Assembly (NCBI GenBank): GCA_011009095.1
Contig: VTPC01090622.1
Coordinates: forward strand, 124,001 to 188,000
Length of the DNA stretch: 64,000 bases
Source of the DNA: Ignelater luminosus
Taxonomy: Eukaryota; Arthropoda; Insecta; Coleoptera; Elateridae
Direction of reading: 5' to 3'
Of this stretch, positions 1-12,042 are shown piece after piece (the first letter of the stretch is position 1; every line of letters starts with the position of its first letter). Both the position numbers and the translations under genes were made by a program. The notes under the pieces are model-generated. The model did not search any database. It saw nothing but the letters and a program-made list of their open reading frames with translations, and was not told where the DNA came from.

Positions 1-1395
1 ACGGATAATTATATTCAATATGCTGCATTTCAAAGCGCACAAAACGCATCAATCCGAATATGCTGCAATCCGATACCAGGAAAAGGACCGCATCTGCCAC
101 AAGGTATGATTTTTCAAAATTCTTCTTATCCTACTTACCGGCACAATGTCCTCAACAAATAAACTTTACTCAACCGTCAATTTACCCTCAACAACCATCA
201 GAACCATTGCCAGACTATACACAGACTGATCAATAGAAATAGACTACAATACCGTACAAGAAAAGACCATGGAATGATAATAACCTAGACAAAAAAATTA
301 CAAAGCAAACAACTTTAAAAGATTGCCGATTTCAAACTGTCGAAAGCACTTCAGAAAAACCGTACGACGAAGAAAATAGCATCTCACCAAGTAAACCTCC
401 ACCAATATTCATACAGAATGTATTGTACATTAAATCTCTTTGTGTAAAATGATCGAGCTTATGGACGAAATGTTTGACTTTCTGATGATTCTCATTTCCA
501 AACTAAATGTCTACCTACAAATTTGAGTCTGTAACGCCAACGGTCTAACAAATCATAGTCAGGAAGTAAAAGTATCCATTTCCCAACACAATATTGACGT
601 CGTGCTGATTTTTGAGGCACACATGACAAATAAAAGTTATTTTAAATTTCAAGATTATCAAACCTATTCCACCGAACATCCACACGGCAAAGCTCATGGC
701 AGGACCGCTATAGTAGTAAGAAATAGTATTAGACATTATGTAATAAAAAAAAACCAGTAAAGTAAACATACAAGCAACTTCGATATCAATAGCAGATTGG
801 CTCGGACAATTGATATTATCTGCTTTTACTGGCCACCAAACAAAACAATTAATGAAAATGAGTACACTACATATTTCAAAACACTTGGTCAAAGATTCAT
901 CGCAATTGGTATTAGAACTCAATGCATCATCAATGGGGATCAAAGATCATAACTACACGTGGCCGAGTTCTACTCAAAAGTGTAGATACCAACAAGCTCA
1001 GTACTTTGTCTACAGGCCAATCTACCTACTGGCCTACTGATAGGCGAAAGATACCGGATCTCATCGACTTTTGTATCATAAAAGGCATCTCTTCAAACCA
1101 TATAAACCTAGAACGTTCTGATCACTCTCCCTTCCTCATTAATATAAACTCAGAGACACGCCGCATCAACAGACCGCCAACATTAACCAACAGAATGACA
1201 AACTGGAACATACTTAAGGAAATCGTCCCCGAGTCAATTAACTTAAACCTGCCACTCAAATCTACAAAAGATATTGACGAAGCAGTAAAACATCTAATAA
1301 CATCGATCCAAAAAGCTGCCTGCGCTGCTACTCTAGAAAGCTCCTATAAGGAAAAACCGGGATCATATTCCGACTATATAAACAATATGATCCGT
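1..1395 (+). mobile_element. Jockey-clade LINE fragment: ORF1 C-terminus plus ORF2 endonuclease
   Basis: This is a decayed non-LTR retrotransposon. Bases 30-420 carry a Gln/Pro-rich stretch that I infer to be the C-terminal part of a gag-like ORF1. From about 510 an apurinic-endonuclease-like domain follows, in several frames. It has a CNANGLTNHSQE start motif, VVLISEAHMTN-like residues, the core ending in FYWPPNKT near 830, a degraded GDYNAKH-type motif near 915-940, and the terminal SDHSPF motif near 1120. The longest open piece is 922-1401. Known Jockey ORF2 proteins run endonuclease, linker, reverse transcriptase; here everything past the early linker is missing. Frameshifts and stops show it is dead. 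The end near 1395 abuts an inverted LINE copy. The family call is from motif recognition and the clade is less certain than the LINE identity. Confidence 0.75.
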
Positions 1396-1397
1396 GA

Positions 1398-2490
1398 ATA
1401 AAGCTAAGAGCAAATTGTCTGTCGTATTTAGAGAGGTTAGCTTCTCGGACCACGTGTGATTTCGGTAGTTTTTTATTTCATTTCGAATTTGGTTATTTTG
1501 CCGAGTGAGTTCTAGTGGTCGGCTGGGTTGGAGGTAGTCTGCCATCGACGACGAGTTCGGTTTCTATTCCTGATAAGTTGTTTTATGTTCGGAGGAGGTA
1601 TATCTCAGCCATCAGGGATTTGTATTGGATTTGTTGCATATTATAGGGATGACTGAATTTGGGTAGTGAGGTGTTCCACTTCTTGTTTCCAGGTCTTCGA
1701 CGTTTTGTATGATTGGTATGCTTCAATAATTTGTTTGTAGGTGGTTATGGTAGGCTGGTCAGGAAACGATGTGTCGGTAGGTCGGTGGTGTGTCGTTAAA
1801 GTCGCCGAGATGGAGTAATACGGGGTTCTGATCTGACGTTAGTTCGGGGAGGATGGAGATGTCGTAGTTGAATCTGAGATTTTTCCAGGACAGCAATATC
1901 CAAGACGTCTGGGCGGCCGTGACCGTAGAAAGTGGAAACTGGTGGCCCGACAACGGCAATATCATGGTGCGTGGCGTATTGGTTGAAGACGTTGCCCTTT
2001 TGGTTTGCTAGCCGGCTATTCCATGCTTGATGTTTGGCATTTAAGTCTCCTCCTAGGATGATTTATTCATTGTTGTCTAGTACGGCGTCCAAGTCTTCGT
2101 CAGTCAAGGAGCGGTTAGGCGAACAGTAAACTGCTGTTAATCTTAAAGATCCGTTATTTGCAGTGGTGATAAAGATAGAGGTGGCCTCAATGTGCTGAAG
2201 GTCGTGGTGGGGACCTGGGTAATGATCTATTGTGGAGCGGATGTAGATTGCAGTACAGGGACTGTATAGTTTGAAATAATTAGCTGTTAGTAAAGTGGCG
2301 ATCGTGAATGGATTTGCAACAACAGGAGTGGCGTAATCTATGGTTTTCGGTTGGGAAAGATCTGATATTTGGAGGTCTGATAGGATTAATGCCTACTGTC
2401 TTCTCTGTATGAAGGTTACTGATTTGCTTTTTCAAACCCATCTTGTGTTCTTAGATTGACTGTACTAGCATGACTGGATGGCGGTGACGT
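1398..2490 (-). mobile_element. Jockey-type LINE endonuclease fragment, inverted relative to its neighbour
   Basis: On the minus strand, reading from 2490 down to about 1400, a second LINE endonuclease can be followed with frame changes. Visible are TPVVANPFTIATLL, a segment ending AVYCSPNRSLTDEDLDAVLD, a GGDLNAKHQAWNSRLANQKG motif near 2030, and DIAVVGPPVSTFYGH followed by RPDVLDIAV near 1920-1980. The linker ends in MADYLQPSRPLEL and NHTWSEKLTSLN (1363-1545). This is the standard endonuclease-to-RT linker of Jockey/R1-type ORF2, but the RT itself is absent. Both this copy and the plus-strand copy contain their own endonuclease, so they are two separate copies rather than two halves of one. 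It is inactive. Confidence 0.8.
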
Positions 2491-5400
2491 GCGGTGAATT
2501 CTTGCCAAATTCGGGTTGAAATTTTCATGGAATATTTACAAATGATTGAATCTGAAAATTAAGAACAGTCATGTCAGATTACTTGGCTATTGTAGGCACA
2601 TTTTTCTCTAACGGCGGTGATTAAACTCAAGTTACTTTTCTAGGTAAACCTGTTATTAACAATTTCTAGTTCTAATACTTAGGCATCCAAATATTAACTA
2701 CGATACCATGAGATGCACGTATTCTACATTAGGGTTCAACAAAAGACCGTGATCACGTTAAAGCCGCATGCTCAAACCAGATTCAAGCCGCTACAACAAC
2801 ACATAAAAATAGGAAAAATGTAGTAAACGAAGACCGATGAATGTTGAGCAGAGTGGAATCGGCTTAACAATTTCTTACTGCAGTTAGTGGAAATGCATCC
2901 TTGGGTGATCACGCACTTTTATTACTCTGTCTGATGGTGAACCCTAGTATAGTAGATGGCTAAAGGTTGTTGAAGCAAAGAGGTCTAAAGCAACCGCGAG
3001 GCAAAGCCTCACGAAACAAACAAAAACAAAGATCTATCACTCGCAAGGCGAACTTTAAGCAGGTTTGAAAAAGTTACGTCAATACAATGCAAGCGACATC
3101 TCTTTAAAATGGAGTTTTAATTCCTTTCTTCGGCATTGGGTGTAGGAGACTCTTCACAGACGAAAGCACATCCCTCTCCAGTTTGTCCTATTTCTCAATT
3201 AGTAAGATTATTCTTGTTTTCGAAAGTCATCCTTTATTGGTTCTTAAAAGAACTAGAATAAAACGAATTTTAGAGGATCTCTTTTGGGGCAGATTCTTTG
3301 GAATTTTTACATGATATCTTTCACAGGTTCCATATGCTTCCTAGTGTTTGCAGGAATAATCTTCCGAGATAAAATTCTCCATCGCACTATGGACATGAGT
3401 AAGTTTCTAAATTAGTTACTTAAACTCTTTAGTGACAACGACTTTATATAAAATTTTTTGAAGAGATTGGAGACTTATAGCACCTTTACAAAAAAGAAGT
3501 AAAAAAATTTTTGAATTGTTAGTTTTATGCGGAACTAACAATGTGTAGTAGCCTTTCAAACTGTTTTACTGGGTAATTTTAAATTCAAATTGTTTTAAAT
3601 ATCCAATAATTGAAAGATATAAAAATATGGAAGCATTTAAGTTGTAAAACGGTCGCTTCAAATATCGTTTTAAGGATACAAGTGTTGATGCACGTATTAA
3701 ATAGTTCACATTTCATGTTATTGTATCTTTGCAAAGCGATACAGCCACCAACAAGCAATAAAGCTTCAATAAGATGCCAAGTAAAATCCTTCAGGACATT
3801 TCATACAGGTGTTATAATAAAGTTTGTCTGCAATAAGTGTGGCAAATGGTTACAGTATAAGCAAGTGGTCGGTTTATAAAAGAAAATTATAGACTGAAAA
3901 GGACAAAAAGGTACAGTAATTCTAAATTTAAAACAAAATAGGCACTTATAAGTAAAAAAAGACAATTATGAGTAAAAATTGTTGATATGATTAGTGAGCT
4001 TAGTTACTACCAAACTTATTGAAACTGAGATATTTCAAGAGTGAATGCAGTACTGCAACTGTGAAGCTATGCCGTTTGTGATAATGTCACACGAAAGAAG
4101 ATCGATGACTTTTAGAAATTATCAACCAATCTTGAGGCATTAACTTGCAGATTAAATATTACTGATTGTTCCAATGTCCATTATTAAAAAGGTCAGGTAC
4201 AAAAGCTGGAATTTGATAAGATTGTATGAAGAAGTTTGTAAAATACTACATAGACAGTGGGCTAGAGTTTATCTGACGTGATAGATGTACTACAGTTAAG
4301 CAAAAGAGATGGATGGAATAAAGCATACACAATCAAGGGAGGAAACCCTGACAGTACAAGTAAATCGGTAAGAAGAACGACTTTGACCATTCTTTCAAGT
4401 CCAAACTGATACAAGTCCTTGTTGGTGTAAGCACTGTCATAGAGAAAAGTAAACTTGACATGCCTCTCTTTTAATTAAATATATGTAGTTAACGAAGTAA
4501 TTTTTCTGGCCCTTTTTGCCTCATGTTTAACCGATCCTGGAATTATTTTAAATCTGCAGTTTTCCAATTTACCTTTAGTTGCGTTGAATACCTATTTTGA
4601 ATTATCCAGCCACGTTTTACTTTCTGTTGGCATTAATAGTAGAAGAGCAATGATAACAAATTAAATTACTTCTTACCTAGTTACAGCGATTTCTAGTTTA
4701 ATTAATATCTGATGCGGTCTACTGGTTTTCATAAAGATACTTTCATTAGCAGGTTGTGTTATAATTGCAAGGTTTTATATTAGACTAATTAGATTATTTG
4801 AGTTATAGATAGTACAGAATATACTGAGCGATAAACATCTCGCATCAAATATGCCACAAACTGCTGTTTGCCAACAACACCTTTGGCAGTAATGTAATTA
4901 TCGAGAAAACTAATTTAGCAGCAAGCAAGTTGTGATCATAAAATTAGGCTATTGAACTAATAGCTTAAAGTAAGGAAATACTAAATGGGTAACAGGAATA
5001 TTAGATATTATTATAATTACTAATTAATACAGAGATTCTTGCAGACATACATATAAGGATGCCAAAACGTAACCACAATGAAACTTGGCAACGTCTAAAC
5101 AAACTTTTCCGAAGTTTTAGGGACAGCAACAAGTGCTACTTTAATTCCTTTTTTTTTTGTCTTGATTACTTCAGGAGCAAAATGAAATTCAATTTATAAA
5201 ATCTAAGAATTGGAAATAGAAACTGCACACACAGCTTTAATATTAATTTATTGAATTAAATATTGCTTACATTAGAATAATCATAATGATTACTTAAGTG
5301 ACAAACATAAGAAAAGAGATTATAGTGGGCACAGTTCTGTGTCGTGAATCTAATTATGTAAGTAAACGTAATCTAAACAGCAGTGAATGAGCTTAAACAT

Positions 5401-8390
5401 CTGTTCCCTTAATGGTTCACCGATGTCCGTCTTGAATTTGTTACAGATAACTGCTACTAACATCAAAGGGTGGCAAGGTCTCTGCATATACGGGTTGCTT
5501 AAAATTTATAAAGCAAATAACCCTCAAGGATCTATAGTTGGTTAATGAATTCTCAATGTTACGGACTGACCGAGTTTCTGACCGCCACTATACTACAAAA
5601 TTAGGTTGTTTCAGAAAATCGCTTCTGCAACAAATATCCACGGCATTTCAAATAAACTACATTCAGAAAGTTGTCTGCGGCTGTCATTTTTTTACTGACT
5701 TACTGCACCCGGATGACTTTAGCGAAACCAGAGGCTGAAAAATAAATCCTAGAATACCAGACGAAACTGAACGCAAACTGCATTTTAACTAAGAGTTGAG
5801 AAAACGGTCCATTTGTTGGAGGAAAAAAATTTATCACGTTAAGAAAGAGTTACATGTCGACAGATTATCTAATATCTCTCGGTGAAGCATTGACTATTGA
5901 GATGTAGTGCACAGATAGGAATGTATTCAAGGATAAGAATAATGCAGTTGCCATTTGTTATTGCATTCTAGAGTACATCCAAATAACTCTTGCAGTTCTT
6001 ATTGTATTTGTCCCTATTGTAGTCAGTTGTCTGCTGTATTTTACAATTCTTTCAAACTTACATTTATTAAAAAGGAAATAAATAAAAGAATTGATTTACT
6101 GTTTCTTCTCCTTTTGCAATTATTAAATTATTATACAGCATAAAATTTCTTCTAGTCTTAAGTGTTATTGTTTAATAAATAAGGAATTTAATAACGTTTA
6201 AAGTATATTTAAAGGCAAGCAACTTGACGTTTTATAAAGTTAAAGACGAGAGAGAATGTTTAAAATCTTCATTACTGTGCTTCGTAATTTGCATTAAAGA
6301 TTACAAATTGACACCCAATTCGATCACGACTGATTTGGGTCGGTGCATTCTAAATTAGGTGACGCGACACCACTGCTGGGGTGATATCTATTATTTGCAA
6401 ATGTTCAACAAACATTTTTCAGATAAGCGTCTTCTCGTTGTTTGAGCAGATGGTGATAATGTCGGGTCATGAAAACATTTTTATGACCTTTTGCATCTTC
6501 CCAAACGTTTTCCTTCTTATTTTACAGTTTAAACGTGATATTATTTTTCTTCCATATGTATATAAATATTCTCTACCCTTTTAACTCGGAACATTTTATT
6601 TTATTAATATTTACTATCAGTAGGAATTACAATCTCGATCCAATTTTTATGTACAAAGCTAAACGTTTAATAAAATATATGTAGTTAGTATTATAACATT
6701 TACAATTCTCCTTTCCTATATTTTCCAAAAACCTATTTACAAAATTAGATAAAAGAGAGAAATATAATATCAAGATAATTGATATTCCAGTAATGGCAAT
6801 ATTAGCTGGGGTATTTTTTTTATTCGCCCCAATAATCAACTTTGATTTGTAATAATAATAATCATTACCCAATGTGAGGGTGAATCATAAATGAGTCTAC
6901 ACGCGAAGTCTGCAAGATAATAATACACACAATTTTTCTTTTATAAGGGATACCTTTTCTCATATTCTTCATAACAGTTTTATATCCTTTATTATCAAAG
7001 TCCGAGCTTAGAAAATTCCAGAAAACATATATCCAAGCGTTAAGAACGTTTAAGATTACATGTTAATGATTGAGAAACTTGATTGGTTAAGATGAGCAAT
7101 TGATTAAGATTCTTCGAACTTATTACATCATATTATATCCAAATTGAATTTTAGTTACCTTTGTCATAAAATTTTTATTTACTTTTCATACTGCCTAATT
7201 AATAAGAATTTACGCTCTGTAATTATTAGGAACCTCATCTAATTTGCTTAAATATAGTTATTCAAGTCTACGAATTTTTTCACATAGAGAAGTTCTACTA
7301 ATTAGGGTAGAAAAATAGTCGCATCACTGAATTTTCGTGTCATTTACAGAAACTATAAATATTTATTTAAAAACTTAACTTGACCTAAAATGTTAATCTC
7401 TACGCAACTAACACAACAACTAACAAAAATTATTTACAAAAACTAGACGAGTTGACAGATCGTAGGTTGAAAGCCTCCAACTTGAAGAATTGATAGCTGT
7501 GATCAATAGCCTAGAAATATATAGGAACCGTAGAAATTTTCCGTGCACCTCACTCAAACGAGGATCTTGCTTATGTGGAAATATTCCTGAATTTCCCAAG
7601 TTCTTGAAAAACTGTCGCCCAAACCGGATATCAAATTAGGAGGTAGACATGCAAACCTCTGCACCGCCCAAGACGACGAATTATTTTCAGAATGAAATTA
7701 AACTAATAGAATTTTGATTCCTCCAATCTTTAAGGAGTAAGATGCCCAATAGAGGTGTTTATTGTACAGTCAACAAAGCAAACTGGAAGTTTCTAAGCAA
7801 CACACAAACGTAACTTTTTGGTTTGGTCCAATATCACGAGCAACATATTTATCCTTTTTTGATTTCCAAATAATATGAATCAAGACCACTACATTACACC
7901 AATGACTTCTTTTCTTACCTGGGAATTTTATTTATAATTCTTCAATTAAGCAACAGATCTCATTGAGTTTGTATACATAATAGGATTAACCGATATGTTC
8001 ACACGTATGCTCAATACCTTCCAGCAGAACAAAATCGTGTTAGTTCATGTTAGAGGTCACTTAGTTAGCAGTTCTTCCCATAAGCGGGTAAAACACGAAA
8101 GGTCATCCTAGAAAAGGACATAAGTCTAGTATGGGAAAACGGGACTTTGCTACCCTAATACTTACCACTAACATAAAATTAAGGTGCCACTTGGCCAGCT
8201 CGGAGAGTCGAAGATGGTTGGATTCGGTAATACAGCAATGTATAAAAATGAGTCAAATTAATAGACGCTAATCACAAACAGTGATAAAACCGTCATAAAC
8301 CAACTATTAAGGACCTCGGTAAAGCTCATTTGAATGCTAACTAATGTTTCTTGCTCAATAAACTAAACTAAAAAATAAAACAAACAACAG
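2491..8390. other. AT-rich intronic/upstream stretch with no recognised gene
   Basis: I see no coding similarity here. Open frames are short (for example 3610-3879, 89 codons; 5538-5738; 6627-6872) and none shows a recognisable domain. Bases 2700-3120 and 5360-5800 are somewhat less AT-rich and could be worn repeats, but I cannot name them. A short AG...GT-bounded open stretch near 3352-3396 was considered as an exon and rejected. The stretch lies upstream of the first exon found and is presumably intron of the same gene. Confidence 0.5.
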
Positions 8391-8399
8391 GAAAGTCAC

Positions 8400-9492
8400 A
8401 AATAGGCTCAAGCCGTCTACAGAAAGAAAGTATAAAGCAGAACATAAAAAAAAAACATAAAAGAAAACTTAAGAGAACTAGATAGAACAGAAGACTATCT
8501 AAATGAACAAAACATCAACTCAAAATGGTAGAGTTTCAAGACAGCATTAATGGAACCTACGGAGACAGCTTGGGGGAAAGAAAGATCTAGAGGAAAGCAG
8601 GAGTGAATGATCAACGAGATTCTTCAGTTCATGGACAAATGGAGGACCTTTAAAGAAAAATTCGACCAACAATATAAAACAATCCAAAAATAAATACGAA
8701 CTAAAATCAGAGAAGCGAAAGAATACTTTTAGAAGAAACAGTGCAAGAAAATCGAGGAATTACAAGCAAAACATGACAACTTCAACGTCCATAAAAAAGT
8801 AAAATAAATGGCAGAGAGGCAAAAAAAACGCAACATATTATATAACGAAGATGGTAAAATAATCATAGACATAGAAGAAAAGCTGAAAATATGGAAGAAG
8901 TGTGTCAAAGAATTGTTTTCAAACAGCAGAAACGAAAGGAAATTTGAAAGCACACAGAAAGACGAAAGATTAGAAATAACAAAAGAAGTTGAATGTAGCT
9001 AAAGACGATAAAAAATGAAAAAACATTTGCCATCTGAGATTCTTAAACTGATTGAAGAAGACCAACTTTATATTCTAGTAGACTTGTTTAACATTATCTA
9101 TGAAACAGGAATAACACCAAACGAATGGCTAAGATCGACTTTTATTACTCTACCGAAAAACAAAAACGTTAAAAATTGTGCAGATTGCCGCTCAATAAGT
9201 TTGATGGGACATACTTTTCTGAAAGTGATACATGCCAGAATATACAAAAAGCTGGAACAGGATCTAAGTCAAACTCAATTTCAATTTCGGAGTGGACTCG
9301 ATACCAGAGAAGCGCTATTTGCTCTTGATGTTATGTCCCAAAGATGCCTCAATGTAAATCAACACATACATATGTGCTTTACTGACTACAACAAAGCCTT
9401 CAATAAAATAAAACACGGTCACCTCATAAAACTACTAAGAGAGTAGAACCTAGACTCAAAAGATGTCAGGATCATCTCAAACTTACATTTTG
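8400..9492 (+). mobile_element. LINE fragment with reverse transcriptase fingers/palm
   Basis: Plus-strand non-LTR reverse transcriptase remnant. A charged linker (NILYNEDGKIIIDIEEKLKI near 8835) precedes the RT. The RT then shows MKKHLPSEILKLIEED, GITPNEWLRSTFITLPKN, SISLMGHTFLKVIHARIY, QTQFQFRSGLDTREALFA and FTDYNKAFNKIKHGHLIK at 9015-9446. These match RT blocks 0 to 4 of RTE- or I-like arthropod LINEs (the normal forms are GFRSGLGTREA and IDYNKAFDKI). About 20 residues between the linker and PSEILK appear deleted near 8995. The copy continues to LHFGQKTVV near 9492 and stops before the catalytic YADD box, so it is truncated at both ends. It adjoins a Mutator-like relic. The clade is uncertain. 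Confidence 0.82.
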
Positions 9493-9509
9493 GTCAAAAA
9501 ACAGTAGTG

Positions 9510-10240
9510 GGGGTGCATTGGCAAAGGTTTTGCCGCGGCCAAACTTTTATGTAGCATATTGAATTTGCCTCCGCCATCTGTCCATCTCCCTAGATAGTAC
9601 GTGACAGAAAAGAGGCTACTGAATAGTGTGATGTCGGCAGTAAGTAAGGGCACAGGAAAAATGGTCGACCTGAAAATCCTTTCTAAATACTGTCGTTATC
9701 CATAGAAGTTCCAAAATGTATATGAAGAATCCTGTATTACCATCTTCGCTGGTACTAGTTGTGCCATGGAGGTATCTGAAGCAAAAGAAATGTTTCAGCG
9801 ATTCCAAACTATCTACAATGTGAGGTATTCTTACTAACTAGGAGATGGAGATTTCAAGTCGTAGAGGAGAATCCCTATGGTGATGAATTTGTAGTATCAA
9901 AGTTGGAATGCATAGAACATAATCAAAAAAGAATGGACTCATGTCTAAGAAAATCAAAAGAGTCGTATACCTTCTACGAGATTTCCAGACGGAAACTCAT
10001 CTCACTGATGCAGTGATTAATGATATCCAAAATATTGCAGGTTGGCTATCAGAAGAAACCTTGGGGATCTAACCAACATAAAAAAAGCTGTGTGGGCTAA
10101 GTTCTTTCATCTCGTGTATTTATATCACTGTAAAAGTGGCAGATAAAGTTTGTATCTGCTTGCAAAATTTGCAAATATTTCAGTATGCAACATTCTCTCT
10201 GAATACAACCTTTAAATGTTTAGGAAAACATACCCTTACA
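9510..10240 (+). mobile_element. Mutator-like transposase remnant (PF20700-like, from memory)
   Basis: Read across frames, the plus strand shows FAGTSCAMEVSEAKEMFQRF (near 9745), VRYSYLGDGDF-like residues (9820-9855), ENPYGDEFVVSKLECIEHNQKRM (9868-9935, given here by its parts ENPYGDE and KLECIEHNQKRM), LTDAVINDIQNIAGW (10000-10045) and KKAVWAKFFHL-like residues (10082-10110). This order (GDGD, KLEC.GH.QKRMG.RLR, LTD..I..IQ.YYG.AIR, KKA.WA.FFHL) is what I recall from insect proteins with the Mutator-like transposase domain. I see no terminal repeats. Only about 230 codons survive, with many frame changes, so this is a dead internal fragment. The left edge touches the LINE fragment with almost no spacer. 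Confidence 0.65.
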
Positions 10241-10244
10241 ATAC

Positions 10245-11834
10245 GTACCTGCTGTTGAGTAATTCATATTGCTATATCTATTGGTTACGGATTATTATTT
10301 GAGGCTAAATTTACAATTTATTTCTTTATATCATCGTTTCCTTTTATAAATGAATAGGACAACAAGAAAACAATCGTCAATCGCTAGAACCTAAATTGTG
10401 TATTAGTTAGAATCTCCAGTTAAGGAAAGCAGCTCACCAGAAGTCAATTACTAGTTATAAAAATTCTCAGATTATTTCCTTTAAATAATTTTATTTGTCG
10501 GTTTCATTTCAGAATTCTACTTTTTGTGGTGAACTTTTTTTTAAATTTATTCAAAGTATTGCAAATAAAATCAAACGTGACTCAAAATATAAGCTTCATC
10601 TTTGAATAAACTAATTAATTACAACGGTTTGTTCCATGCGGATTGTCACACTACAGACCATTAAAATTAACAAAAATACAAAAATCGTGGTGTAAGACAG
10701 GCAAAATAAAAATCCTGTGCTAACAACAAATTCGTTCTAAATTGCAGTAGATCTTAGATATTGACGAAAACATTCGCCTTTTACTTTCGAAAAGTCCACA
10801 TACGCGAATGTGTTTGTACATCTCAATTCCCAAGCAAAAACAGAATAGCAAATGATATTCAAAGTTTCTTATAGTACATCAAAACAGTTTACTGAATTTT
10901 TAAAGTTTTGCATATTAAGATTCATATTCTGAGAGTCAATTAATTTTCTTTATTTTTGAAGTAGAACAGTTTTCATAGGTGAATTCAGTAAATTAAAGGA
11001 TTTTCCAACTTAATTTTTAGGAGCTCTATCTGAACTATTTTTAAGCGTAATAATGAGTAATAAATTTTTGCTGAAACTTTAGATTCCTATGCAAACAGGG
11101 ATATCAAAAATGAAAGACACAATCTTGCAAACTGATTTTATGCTGCAATAAAATTCAAAAGAATCCTATTTGAACTAAATTTTCTTATTTACAAAGGTAT
11201 CTAGCGGATTTTAATAGTAGATAGTCGAGATATTTCAACTTTGAATATTAAAAAACTTTTTTCAAAGATACCCGCTCAGCAGTTCTTACTATTCGAAAAC
11301 TACAACGAAAATGCACAAAATTACCAATCGATTTATCGACATTGAAATAAATTACCTGAAAATATGATATTTCAAACATTAACTTATGATAACTTCATTT
11401 CGGCTGTAATACTGTAAGCATGCTACCCAAACATAATATTACATAAAAATGACTAATAAATTATACTACTCGTACTTTATACAAAAAAGTTTTATCATAA
11501 ATATTATTAAAACGGTAAAAAGTTTAGGCGTCCTTTTAAAACTCTAGCTGAGAGAATTATCTTAGAGTAATATTAATTTTTAATTAAGGCGCTTAAACGG
11601 ATTATGGAAATTATACCTTCCGACTGGTCTTAATGTACAAAGCTAGTCCATTTTATGCTTGTTCATAAGTTGCTATAATGTAGGAAAAAACGTATTAACG
11701 AGATTTACCTGCATTCCTTATTTAATGGAAATGTTTATATTCTAAATTTAAGGGGAAATAATGTTCCATTTTCGTGTATTATCCTACATTAATCATTTCG
11801 AACTATAACTATAAAATATTATTAAATATCACAG
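10245..11834. other. Intron stretch before the first Ig exon; nothing recognised
   Basis: AT-rich sequence without recognisable coding content or named repeats. It ends in the acceptor used by the exon at 11835 (AATATCACAG). I see no candidate for the first half of Ig1 here, so that exon is expected further left, outside the window. Confidence 0.6.
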
Positions 11835-12042
11835 GTGGCCTGGTTACGAGTTGACACACAGACAATTCTAACGATCCACAGTCACGTTATTACAAAGAAT
11901 CATCGCATCGGTGTGACGCATAGCGAACATCGGACATGGTATCTTCATATCCGTGATGTCCGCGAGTCGGATCGTGGTTGGTACATGTGCCAAATCAACA
12001 CTGACCCCATGAAAAGTCAAGTTGGATATTTGGATGTTGTAG
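11835..12042 (+). CDS. DIP/lachesin-like Ig protein, exon for second half of Ig domain 1
   Basis: The exon is bounded by an acceptor ending ACAG and a donor GTAGGT. It encodes 69 full codons plus one base: VAWLRVDTQTILTIHSHVIT (residues 1-20), a TWYLHIRDVRESDRGWYMCQ segment and INTDPMKSQVGYLDVV. The Trp of the Ig core and the DRGWYMC motif supply the second half of a V-type Ig1; YMCQINTDPMKSQ-G is very characteristic of the DIP/lachesin family. In Drosophila these GPI-linked or membrane neuronal proteins bind Dpr proteins in synaptic partner recognition (family knowledge). The reading frame begins exactly at the acceptor (phase 0) and ends in phase 1, joining to 24723. The first Ig1 cysteine and signal peptide are not in the window. 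The exact paralogue (DIP-zeta/eta/theta-like or other) cannot be settled. Confidence 0.95.

Noticed and set aside
3352-3396. AG-bounded open stretch followed by GTAAGT, a possible small exon upstream of Ig1b
   Set aside because: It is very short, has no Ig similarity and is open in only one frame; it does not encode the missing first half of Ig1 with its cysteine.
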